Assembly (NCBI GenBank): GCA_965153355.1
Contig: OZ231126.1
Coordinates: 61,008,001-61,072,000, forward strand
Source of the DNA: Flaccisagitta enflata
Taxonomy: Eukaryota; Chaetognatha; Sagittoidea; Aphragmophora
Direction of reading: 5' to 3'
Length of the DNA: 64,000 nucleotides
The translations under genes and the position numbers were made by a program. The notes under the pieces are model-generated. The model had not been told where the DNA came from. It saw only the letters and a list, made by a program, of their open reading frames with translations, and did not search any database. This document shows positions 9,882 through 20,200 of this stretch, piece after piece (the first letter of the stretch is position 1; every line of letters starts with the position of its first letter).

Positions 9882-12800
9882 CCGACGAGGATACCGGGCC
9901 ATCCTCAGTCGGTGACACACAGGCCCAGGAAGGGAATACTAACCCTCCTCAACCAGATACAGCCGCTGCTACGGATGAAAACTCCACCCTAGATCCTGAA
10001 CCCAAATTTAAAGCTAAGGTTCTTGTAAATGTTGATGAGGAAACAACCCCCACACTATGTGACACTGGATGCAGCAGATCCTGCATCAGTGAGAATTTCC
10101 TAAGGCGCCACCCGGCGCTGTTCAAACGTAAGGTAACCCCCCACCGCAGCAAGACCTACAGTATAGATGGCAGCAAAGTTCAGACCCTAGGTATTATATC
10201 TATCCCCTTTCGCCTTAAGAAGAGGTTCATGCGAATGAATTGCAGGATAGTCCGGAATCTGGTATATGACTTGGTTCTGGGCTGGGACTTTTTCAGCAAA
10301 TACAAATGCTCCCTTCACCCAGGAGAGGGATACCTCTCATTTGAAAACGAAAGAATTGATTTTGAAAGGAACACCCTAGAGATTAGCAGTACTCACTTCC
10401 GTCTAGCAGAGGACACAGTCATCCCAGCCTCCAGCAAAATGATCACCCAAGCCACATTCTACATCGATCCTCATGACCATGCACCCACGTCAGATACAGT
10501 GCTGGTTGAACCACCTTATGGGAACAATGCCCAGGTGGCTGTGGGTAGGACACTCTCAAAGGTAGAAAATGGCCACTTCCCTGTAGAACTGGTCAACCCA
10601 TTTCCTGAGTCTATGTTGGTCAAGAGTAACACCATTCTTGGCCTGGTGACCTTTACCTCTGAGGACCAATTAGCAGGCAGTGTGGAAGAAACAGAAATGA
10701 GGGTTGAATACAGTGAAGATTCTGGCTATGAATCAGAGGGAGACTCTTCCACCGAAGAGGTTGAGGAAGACCCTCCCGATGAGGAAGAGGAAGCCCCTCC
10801 CAATGAGGCTGGGGCAGCCACCTTGGACACCTCTACAACCATTCCTAAGGGTCGTCCTCCACCAAAACCCATTATTGATTACACAACAATAGCTGAGGAT
10901 GCCAAGCCAGAGCTAGATCAGCTAAAACAGCTACTAGAAGAGAAACATGCAGAAGTGTTCTCAACTGGGGACCGTGACCGGGGCAAAACAGATCTGGTGG
11001 AATATCACGCCAATATCAAGCCAGGCCCCCCTATCCATGTATCTCCCTACCGGGCCACCCCGGAAATGCAAAAGATTATGGACAAGGAGGTACATGAGAT
11101 GCTGGCAGACGGGCTGGTGTCTCACTCCACCAGTCCCTACTCTGCCCCTGTGCTCTTGGTGGCCAAGAAGACCCCAGGCCAGTGGCGCTTTGTCACCGAT
11201 TTCCGCCGGGTCAATGCTCGGTGTGAGCGGGTGGTTTACCCATTGCCCCGCATCGACGACGCACTGCAGAAGCTCAAGGAGCCGCAATTCTTCAGCACTA
11301 TGGACCTCCAGAAGGGTTTCTGGCAGGTCCCTATTGCTCCAGAAGACCGCAAGTATTTTGCCTTTTCCACGGGATCATTGCACGTTGAGTACAATGTAAT
11401 GCCCATGGGGGCACTCAATTCCAGTGCGACGATGCAGGCTCTAATGGCCCTCGTGACAAGGGGACTTCCCATCGAAAACATCATCTGTTTTCTAGATGAT
11501 ATCTTGGTGGCATCACCCACCATGAAGGACCACATCCAACACCTGGATGCCATCCTGGGTGCCATCAAGAAAGCAGGCCTGAAGCTCAACAGCAAGAAGT
11601 GTCTGTTTGCTCAGGAATCTGTCTCCTGCTTAGGTCATCGCCTCAGCCGCAATGGCATCGGGCCTGACCCTGCTAACCTGGATAAAATTCGGAAGTGGAA
11701 TCCCCCCACAAGCCGAACGGAAGTTCGCCAGTTCCTTGGGTTGACTGGCTACTACAGAAACATGGTCAAAGGTTATTCTCAAATTGCCAGTCCACTCACA
11801 GATCTCACCAAGATTGATGCAGAGTGGTGCTGGACAGCCACTCATCAAAAAGCCTTTGAGACCTTGCGCGACTATCTCACTTCCTCCACCATCATGGCCT
11901 ACCCAGATTTCACCAAACCATTTTGGGTCAAATCCGACGCCTCGGGTAGCAGCGTAGGATTTGTCCTCACCCAAATGCATGACAAGAAGGAAAGAGTGGT
12001 GGCATATGGCAGTAAAAAGTTGACTGATACGCAACGACGTTACAGCACATACGACAGGGAGTTCTTTGGCATTCTGACCGCTGTCAGGACCTACTCCCAC
12101 TACCTTCGTCACTCTCACTTCAAGGTCATCACTGACCATCGCCCTCTCCTCAGTCTGAAGAAGGTAGACCCCAAAACAGATGCGACTGGTCGTCGCGTCC
12201 GTTGGTCTATCGAACTTAACTTATATGACTTCGAGGTCATATATAAGAAGGGTAAGAAGCGCAGCGACGCCGACGCGATGAGTCGCTTGACCGATCATGA
12301 TGATTATGCCGAGGAAGAGGAGTTCGCGGGCTTCATGGTAGAAGGTGAGGGTGACCTCTACTTTCTCATGGGTATGGACGACTTTGATGCTGTAACAGCT
12401 GTTGAACTCATCGCAGAGGATGAGAAGAGGAAGACCCTCGCCGCCGCGCAAGACGACGATCCTGTCATCAAGGAGGTTAAACGTCTGGTAAGACTGCGGC
12501 AGACGCCTACAGAGGACTTCCCCTCGTTCTACAAGAAGGAATTCACCAAGTTCGCAATCCAGGATAACATCCTTTTCCGCAAGATCATCAATGGTCCGGC
12601 CTGCCTTCCCATCTTGCAGGCCATAATTCCACCCAAACTGGTTCCTGCTGTCCTAGCTGACGCCCACGGTGGGAAGTTTGCTGGACATCCTGGTTACCAG
12701 AAGATGGTGGAAACCCTCCAACGTCACGTGATCTGGCCAGGTATTTACCCTGACTGCAAGAAGACTGTCACCAAGTGTCCGCAGTGTGACCGATTGGCAC

Positions 12801-15289
12801 AGCCAAACCCCAAGCCTAGGACTGAGCTGCAGTCAATGAACCCCAGCTTTGTCTTTGAGCACGTCTGCTGCGACCTCATCACTTTGCCGCCGTCGGGGGG
12901 CTACAAATACGTCTGTGTGTTCATGGATGTCTTCTCAAAGCATGTTGCATGCTACAAGATGAGGGACAAGACAACAAAAAGCTTCACGCGGGCCCTGGAG
13001 GACTATGTCACGCACTTAGGGTGCCCGCAAATGCTCACTTGCGATAACGGTGCCGAATTCTGCAGCGAGCTCGTGGACGCCGTCACGGCGGTCATGGGAA
13101 TCAAGAAGAAGACGTCCGTCGTCTATCGGCCCCAATCGCAGGGCAATGTCGAACGGTGGAACCGTCAACTCATCAGGCAGCTGCGGGCCCGTCTTGACCA
13201 GCACAAGAACACATGGCCGGAACACCTCCACTACGTCGCGATGGCTCACAATGCCACCCCTGCCTCTAGAACGGGTGAATCCCCCAATCTTGTTTTCTAC
13301 GGTAGGGAGTTACCCATTCCTACCTTTACCGACTTCTCAGTCAACACTCTCCGGGAGAAATCCGTCAAGGAGTATGTGAAACTTGCTAAGGAGAAGGTTA
13401 AGACGCTACATGAGGCTGTGCGTTCAGAGAGCAAGAAACGTAGCGACAAGGTGGCTGAGGCCTATAACAAGAAGGTCAAACACAACCCACTGGAGAAAGG
13501 CAATCTTGTGTACTATGAGGAGATTCCTGGCAACCTTGACAAGGTCTCTATGCCTTGGGGAGGCCCCCTCCAGGTGGTTGAACGTCACAAGAACCGGCAT
13601 GGCGCCCCAGGCACCACCTACACCATTGAATACAAGGGAGGTGAAACAATGAGAAGGAACTATGAGCAGCTGAAACTCGCTAAGGCCGACTACAACGGAC
13701 CTATTAGCCTGGGGGAAAAACTCCCCATACGGCCACCCAGGATACCTCTATTCGTGGGGATAGACTCATCTTCTGAGGAGGATGAGGCGCCAGTCCAGTC
13801 TGCCCCAGTTGCGACACGTACCAGAACCAGAGTGGCTGCAGCTGCCGCTCCCACCATAGAGCAGAATGTTTCAGTAGCGCCTAGGCAGGAAGTCCCTGAA
13901 ATCCTGGGTGCCCCTGCTCCAGTGATTTCCCCACAGACTACTCCATTGGCCCTGTGGGAGGGTTCTGATACAGTGGCGGATATCATAGCTCCTAATCTTG
14001 CTCCCACACCTCCTCCCCTGCCTCCTCCTCTGCAGCCAACCCCATCCCCTATAAGCGGCCCCTTTGTGGCTCAGATGGGAAACTCGGTGGTGGTTCAGGC
14101 CGGGTTAACTTCCAACAGTGGAGTGGGAAATCTCACTCAAGTCACTTCCATCAGTGGCATTGAATCTATGGCGTGGGACACTGCAGGTGAGCAGCTGACA
14201 TCGCCGAACCAACAAACCTTCCCTTGCCACCCGGCGACGCCATTGGGTAACCCCCAGATGCCGGACGACCTGATTCAGCTAAACTCAGATGGCCTTCCAC
14301 CTATACATCCATCCCACAGGTCCACCAATAGCCCTGGTTCCACCCCAGAGAGCACTCAGAATACGGTGGTGCAGAACTCCCCTGCACACACCAGCGATGG
14401 AAACTCTCTCTCTGGCTTCTCGTCGCCTCAATCCTCTGAGCAGTTCTATTCCCTGGGCGCACCCATTACTGGTGTGTCGGAGGTGCAGGATGGCAGTAGT
14501 GGCAACAGTGATGATTTCCTGCAATTCCTTGACACGGCCGCGGCAGAAATCGAATTACTGGAAGGGGTTGGTCGCCGGCGCATTTCTGTTATTCTCTATC
14601 AGGAGTATGAATATCGCCTGGACCGTGCCACTGAGCGCACCAAAACCTCACAAAAATGGGTTTGCCGCTATGCGCATCGAACAAAGTGCAGGGGAATGCT
14701 AATTCTCAATGTTCGGGATTTCACCAACATCACGGCAGGTGCGTATGTGAGCGACTTAAATGATCACAATCATGAACCCTATAGGGTAAATTCCTTTGGT
14801 GTAGCTGAGGTCACGGAGATTCACACCGAGAACTCCGCTAGTGGTGCAACAACAGATGGCTCCACCATCGAAGACGACGTCGCCAGTGACGCTGATGACG
14901 CGGCCAACAACGACGACGCCGTGGCTAGTGATGAAAACGAAGATGTTGACAGCCAGCCCAACGAGGGACTGGCGGATATGTTTGCGATGGATTCAACCTT
15001 AAATGGCGAGGCCTCGGAAAACTCTCAAGTTGAAGAAGAGGAGCCTTCTTTCAATTTTTCCCCTGAACATTCTGACCGTGCCCAGTCATCGCCAGTAGCA
15101 TCAAGGATCGTGACGCCCAATCTCTCTAACATGTCCACGCCGGAATCATGGCAGCTAGTAGGCATGTCCCGACCCTCAGACGAGGCCTACGTGGCGGTCA
15201 TGCATGTCCGCCGTCCGAGGGTGCCAAACAACTCGCCAATCAACAATGATGAAACAACCAACGAGGACGCATCGCGGTCAGAAGCTTAA
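9863..15289 (+). CDS. pol: Pol polyprotein (PR-RT-RH-IN plus FLYWCH-like tail)
   Basis: This frame is -1 relative to gag and has no early ATG, so it is made by frameshift; the first ATG at 10229 is inside the protease. In order: aspartic protease (CDTGCS, catalytic Asp codon at 10061); an acidic linker; reverse transcriptase with FLDDIL (11489-11506) as the YxDD-type motif; RNase H (KSDASGSSVG, YDREFFG, TDHRPL); integrase with an HHCC zinc-binding region (about 12655-12800) and DDE residues (Asp near 12870, Asp 13043, Glu 13151). Integrase is followed by about 550 residues that are not standard: a Pro/Ser-rich linker, then a FLYWCH-like zinc finger, then an acidic tail. Gypsy-type order. The frame is intact. 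Confidence 0.95.
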   Translation, partial: FVGKLLTDEDTGPSSVGDTQAQEGNTNPPQPDTAAATDENSTLDPEPKFKAKVLVNVDEETTPTLCDTGCSRSCISENFLRRHPALFKRKVTPHRSKTYSIDGSKVQTLGIISIPFRLKKRFMRMNCRIVRNLVYDLVLGWDFFSKYKCSLHPGEGYLSFENERIDFERNTLEISSTHFRLAEDTVIPASSKMITQATFYIDPHDHAPTSDTVLVEPPYGNNAQVAVGRTLSKVENGHFPVELVNPFPESMLVKSNTILGLVTFTSEDQLAGSVEETEMRVEYSEDSGYESEGDSSTEEVEEDPPDEEEEAPPNEAGAATLDTSTTIPKGRPPPKPIIDYTTIAEDAKPELDQLKQLLEEKHAEVFSTGDRDRGKTDLVEYHANIKPGPPIHVSPYRATPEMQKIMDKEVHEMLADGLVSHSTSPYSAPVLLVAKKTPGQWRFVTDFRRVNARCERVVYPLPRIDDALQKLKEPQFFSTMDLQKGFWQVPIAPEDRKYFAFSTGSLHVEYNVMPMGALNSSATMQALMALVTRGLPIENIICFLDDILVASPTMKDHIQHLDAILGAIKKAGLKLNSKKCLFAQESVSCLGHRLSRNGIGPDPANLDKIRKWNPPTSRTEVRQFLGLTGYYRNMVKGYSQIASPLTDLTKIDAEWCWTATHQKAFETLRDYLTSSTIMAYPDFTKPFWVKSDASGSSVGFVLTQMHDKKERVVAYGSKKLTDTQRRYSTYDREFFGILTAVRTYSHYLRHSHFKVITDHRPLLSLKKVDPKTDATGRRVRWSIELNLYDFEVIYKKGKKRSDADAMSRLTDHDDYAEEEEFAGFMVEGEGDLYFLMGMDDFDAVTAVELIAEDEKRKTLAAAQDDDPVIKEVKRLVRLRQTPTEDFPSFYKKEFTKFAIQDNILFRKIINGPACLPILQAIIPPKLVPAVLADAHGGKFAGHPGYQKMVETLQRHVIWPGIYPDCKKTVTKCPQCDRLAQPNPKPRTELQSMNPSFVFEHVCCDLITLPPSGGYKYVCVFMDVFSKHVACYKMRDKTTKSFTRALEDYVTHLGCPQMLTCDNGAEFCSELVDAVTAVMGIKKKTSVVYRPQSQGNVERWNRQLIRQLRARLDQHKNTWPEHLHYVAMAHNATPASRTGESPNLVFYGRELPIPTFTDFSVNTLREKSVKEYVKLAKEKVKTLHEAVRSESKKRSDKVAEAYNKKVKHNPLEKGNLVYYEEIPGNLDKVSMPWGGPLQVVERHKNRHGAPGTTYTIEYKGGETMRRNYEQLKLAKADYNGPISLGEKLPIRPPRIPLFVGIDSSSEEDEAPVQSAPVATRTRTRVAAAAAPTIEQNVSVAPRQEVPEILGAPAPVISPQTTPLALWEGSDTVADIIAPNLAPTPPPLPPPLQPTPSPISGPFVAQMGNSVVVQAGLTSNSGVGNLTQVTSISGIESMAWDTAGEQLTSPNQQTFPCHPATPLGNPQMPDDLIQLNSDGLPPIHPSHRSTNSPGSTPESTQNTVVQNSPAHTSDGNSLSGFSSPQSSEQFYSLGAPITGVSEVQDGSSGNSDDFLQFLDTAAAEIELLEGVGRRRISVILYQEYEYRLDRATERTKTSQKWVCRYAHRTKCRGMLILNVRDFTNITAGAYVSDLNDHNHEPYRVNSFGVAEVTEIHTENSASGATTDGSTIEDDVASDADDAANNDDAVASDENEDVDSQPNEGLADMFAMDSTLNGEASENSQVEEEEPSFNFSPEHSDRAQSSPVASRIVTPNLSNMSTPESWQLVGMSRPSDEAYVAVMHVRRPRVPNNSPINNDETTNEDASRSEA
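9869..9913 (+). promoter_or_regulatory. -1 programmed ribosomal frameshift signal (gag to pol)
   Basis: The heptamer G GGA AAC (9869-9875) is in the gag frame and fits X XXY YYZ. The gag stop follows one codon later. After a 5-nt spacer, a 12-bp stem starts: ACCGACGAGGAT (9881-9892), loop ACCGGGCC, then ATCCTC-A-GTCGGT (9901-9913), with one bulged A. The pol frame opens at 9863 after a TAA at 9860-9862, so the two frames overlap only here. Slippery site, spacer and stem all fit the classic arrangement. A pseudoknot is possible but not needed. Confidence 0.88.
14560..14785 (+). other. FLYWCH-like zinc finger in the C-terminal extension of Pol
   Basis: The segment shows the FLYWCH layout: hydrophobic start (ISVILYQEYEYRL), a W-x-C (KWVCRY), a second Cys about eight residues on (KCRGML) and a closing H-x-H (NDHNHEP). 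FLYWCH is a C2H2-type DNA or protein-binding finger known from Mod(mdg4) and from some MULE transposases. It lies downstream of integrase, where some elements carry a chromodomain, so it could steer integration. That role is inference. Confidence 0.72.
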
Positions 15290-16332
15290 GTGCGGTTTTT
15301 ATTTTGCATGCATCTGATTCCCAGCTCATATTTTCGTTGGTCAATATTGCGTTTCATTTTAGTTATTGCTTGCCTCGCATGGCAATGAGTATTACACTCT
15401 AACCGCTTTTATCCTATTCCTATCGCTTGTGTGATGCGCATTATCACATATCACGCTTTTATTAATGTCCGTAATATCCGGCATTGCATGTTCATATACG
15501 TACATATTAGCACTAGCTTTCACCTTACTTAGTCGGTTAGCCCCCGCACAGTAGTGCTATTCTGTGATATTTAGCATCGCAGCTATCGCTTTTATCCTGA
15601 TCCTTTGTTGCAGTCTGTCACCGTTATCTATCTCGTGCACAGTGGTTATCCATACCAAATGTCTTAACTTGGGTAACCCCCCTAATTTTATTCTCATCGT
15701 AAAGTAGCTATTCACCTATTAGTGGCATGCCTTGTTGTACTAACACACTCGCCAGTTACTGAATAAAAACTCACTACGAACTCGGCTTTATTATTGGAAT
15801 CTTTGGAGCTTCATTCAATCGACTGCATGACTGAGATATGTTGATACCGCTGACCATAATTTTGTGTGCAGCACGCTGTGGAACACCCATTGATAATCTT
15901 GTTGCATGCCTGCCTTCAGTCTCTCACCAATCATCATCTTTCACCACTTCAAATTGATTAACACATTAACTGGATTTCTGCTCAGGCAAAGATTAATTCG
16001 ATCGTGGGTAATCCACCCTGTTTAGCCTCTCAATATTGGGCAAGCTCAACTGCGGCTCCATCGTCCGACGGATGCAGGTGCAAGTTTATGTTTGAGAGAT
16101 TTGCATGTGAATTTTCAGTGGCCACAGTTAAGATTAATCTGAATGACTTATGAATGCGTGCCGTTGTCTCCGTCTGATGAAGTTGTAGAAGATATGTCCT
16201 GTTGTTGGATTTACTAATGTGGCCGGACCCAGATCCATTTAATCACAATCACAATTACAGTCATTACTGCTGTCAACTATCATTCACTGTCACACTGATC
16301 ATGTGACCGTTGGGAGTGAGGCAAATGCGCAT

Positions 16333-16418
<86 letters not shown>

Positions 16419-16748
16419 CTAATCCAGAAACCAATTCCGTTCACTACGTCTACAGTTGAGCCTGTTCGCGCTGTCGGGACTTACCCCGCACGTCTCTGAG
16501 TTATCTGTGGATCTGTCAATACGAGTTTCCGTTGGCGGGCGGCCAAGTGCCAATTCAAGTTCCATAATCCTCGTGGGCGCCACCCTGGTGATGCATCGCA
16601 TCGCTACAGCTGGACTGTGTTCTGCGTGTATTCTCCCCACATGTGGCTCACTATTTGGACATATACTAAAATTGGAACGATACAGATAAAAGTACATTCA
16701 GTGTTTTTTTTTCCCCATATCGTGATGTTACCCCCATCCACGTAAATT

Positions 16749-16786
<38 letters not shown>

Positions 16787-16812
16787 ATAGTAACAACCAC
16801 CATAACAACGGC

Positions 16813-16888
<76 letters not shown>

Positions 16889-16911
16889 GCGGCAACATAG
16901 TAACAACTACC

Positions 16912-16954
<43 letters not shown>

Positions 16955-17259
16955 CTCGTCTTAATCATTGATGTTTAAATCATGACGCACACAGGTTGGA
17001 TTCGTTCCTTTGCTCATCTGGGAGCTATGCATGAGTTATTTACTATCCCTTCGTGGATCTTAATGAATAGTTGTTGTTATCTCTCTAGCGTATAACACGC
17101 GGTATTTAGTCGTCTTTCGATGGGAATTTGCGCTCCAGTGGTATTTCATTATTGCCTTGATTCATCTGATGCCTACATTTTCGTACATTTATGTATTAAT
17201 CCACTCCATTAAATAGGCGAAGTCACAATAGTAAAACGAATTTGCTGGACTCACTTAAG
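15290..17259 (+). other. Non-coding spacer between pol and ORF3, with (CT)n and (CAA)n tracts
   Basis: Nearly 2 kb without a credible ORF. It holds a pure (CT)n tract (16335-16414) and an interrupted (CAA)n tract (16748-16954). The long poly-Cys and poly-Leu ORFs here are translations of (CAA)n and are not genes. The spacer probably contains whatever signal (splice acceptor, IRES or promoter) lets ORF3 be expressed; I cannot point to it. Confidence 0.7.
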
Positions 17260-20200
17260 ATGCAAAAATTGATTGAGGACGATTCAGACTCTGATGGTGG
17301 CAACAAGAAAGTGGCCTTATTGGCCGCCACTATGAAGAAAAATAAAGAGTTCCCTAATGCGGAATTTCCGCGGGGAAACAAATCAAAGAGGCGCTCTATG
17401 TCCCCCGAAAAGCGCATGAAAAGTTTTAAGAATGAGACCCAGGCCAAGATCAAGGCCCAGCTTCACAAGGAAGAAATTGACAAGGGGAAACCCCTCTGTG
17501 TCCTTAGGCAAAGTGACATTAAGCTGGTCTCTACACCCGAAATGGCCGACATTATCGCTGCGAGAATGCTCTACGACATAAAAGCAGAAGGCCGTGAGTA
17601 CCACCCCATTGGGTGGGATGCAGAAGGGGATTTAGCCACCACACAAGTTTATACCGTTGCCAATGACAACACATATGCGGTTGTCTTTCAAATGGACAAG
17701 ATTGTTGATGGCGATGGTAACCTCCCATCGTCAGTGACGGCCCTTTACAACTACGAGAGCATCTTCTATCTGGGTCGCACTATTGAGATTGAGATCATGA
17801 AGTTCCTCAGGCGCTATGGGTTTTCAGAGGATCGCCTCTCCAACGTCTTCTACGTCGATGTTCTTACCCTAGTTCAAGCTTGTGACGTTTTCTCGAGGGA
17901 AGACCCCGACGATGCTGTCGCCTTTGCCACTTATGGAATATACAAGGTTGACAGAGATGTGGAAGAGGACATCGATGCTGAGGTCTTCAGAGATTCCGGC
18001 CTCCGAAGTGCCGTCAATATTCTCTGTGACATGGCCCTAGAGAAGCCAGAAGACTTGGTCAATGAGAAAAAGACTAACTGGAGTGGGAAAATCACCCCCC
18101 GCATGAAGACATATGGAGGAACTGATGCATTTGGCGGCTACGAATGTGGCGTCAATTCAGCCGGTAGAATGGGGGTGGAGATTGAGGACTTTGTGCGTAT
18201 TGCCCGCACAGATATCATCCACCAGACCGTCCCCCCCTTTGTCACAGGCCGACTCCAGATGCTGGCAATTCAGTTAGTCAATGAAGGCCGTAACGAGACT
18301 CAAATTCACACCCTTGGGGAATTACGTGTTCATATGGATAAGAAACGAGCAGAAGAGTCTGACTGGAAGGCAAAGAAGAATTGCCGCTGGATCAAGGAGC
18401 GCGATGAATGGAGAGAAAGGCAGAATTTGCCAAAAATTTTGGATAACCCAAAAGGCTCCGGTTCAGGCTCTGGCTCCGGGAATTTTTACCGCCAGCTCCA
18501 TGAAAGTGACTCATCACTCGCCATTTTAAGAACAGACTATGTGCTTGAAATTCCCCAGGCATCTGCCTCAATGGATAAGGGAAAACCCCAACAAAGTGAA
18601 GCTGCTGCCGAACTGGCGCCGAGTGAGGAAACTGGCGTGGATGATGATTCAATTGATCACTCTCCATCTGTTGATGAGCTCAGAGCTCTAGGATCACCTA
18701 TCCCCGATCACCCACCCTCCTCACCCCCCACTACGCAATCTCACGAGCCCCAAAGTTCAGGCTTGAAGCCGGAGGCTGCAGCAGCAGAGCCACTGGCGGC
18801 TAATTCATCGTCAAAATCGAATTCAACGATGACGACGACGGCGACGGCAGAATCATCGGCGGCCGCGACGGCAGTTAACATATCTGCACCGGCGCCAAAT
18901 TCTCAAGAGGCAGCTTTGGCATTAAGGCCATCAGCTAATGGCAGGTCTGCTATCAAGCCACCTGCGGCTCCCGCGGCAAAGCCACCTGCGGCGATGTCAG
19001 ATTCGCCTGCAGTTAAATTCAAAGCAAGGCCAATCACTGCCCCAGCCTCTTCCTCTTCCCCCTCCCCATCGGTAAATCGGCCGAGTCGCCCGTCTGCCAT
19101 TGGGGGAAGGAAAAATCCAGCCTGGGACACGAGCGTTTTCAACCTCAGTAAGGCGCTTCCCGCTGCCGTTCATGCCGAGTGGGATCGCGTCGTTGAAAAC
19201 AGTAAAGACGATGATGAATTGATAAGGAAAATTGTCCATATCCTATCTAAATCCGAGGGTTCAGTCAGCTTCAACATCGCTGGTCTTCTGATGAAGCACA
19301 TTCCTTATCATTTGAGAAAACCTCTCGCTCGTCAGATTTTAAAAGATAAGGCCATTCATTTCAGCTTCTTGCACTCTCTGGACATTCTCGGCATTTCTTT
19401 GGGAGGTACAGTGATTATGGATCAGCTTCTTCATGGCAAGGGTGTGCAGCAATACACCAACGATTATCTGGCCAGAATCACTCTGGCCCAAACCCGTGCC
19501 TTTGCCGACTTTGCTTCTTCTCTGCTTGGCAAAACTCCAGCAGAAATCGTCGATATTTTGCGAGCACATCGAGATTTCCATCAGCATTACGCTGATGGGA
19601 ATGTGGGGAAGTTCACGGCGGTTAGAATTACTGACCTCATAATCCGAGTTTGTGACGTGAGAGATCTAGAGGTGCCGATGCCGGCAAAGTTGATTCGCGC
19701 TAATGGTTTCTTCGAATCTCTTGTTGGCAGTTTCAAGGAAGGCAACATTGAAACTGAGGACCTTGTACATCTAGTACAGGATGTCTTAGATGGTTTCTCC
19801 TTGGCGGCACCAATGGCCGTCAATTTCTTTAAGGATCGAATCCTCGGCGTTGCCTTAGATTTGGCGGACATGTATGATCTTCCACCGCCGACTCGATCCG
19901 CTGACGCGGCAGAACCGGATATTAAGTTTAACGATCCTGCCTGCCTGCCCTCTCACAACACCTTCGCCAAATACATGCAGCGCATTGCGGAGATATTTGT
20001 GATGCGAGAGGCGCACATCTCGCTTCTCCGTGATGAGTTGGGAATTTCCAACTGCTTGGCGCTTATGCATCATGAGCCACCATACTATCTTCCAAAGGCG
20101 GCAAAATTCCATTTGGTCTCAGTTCGGTCGCTTAATTATGTGTTTCATCTCATTGTGGGCAATGACAAGTCCCTCACTGTGCTCTTTTTCAATTGTTTAC

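Noticed and set aside
16604-16968. Poly-Cys, poly-Leu and poly-Val ORFs
   Set aside because: Reverse-strand readings of a (CAA)n tract.
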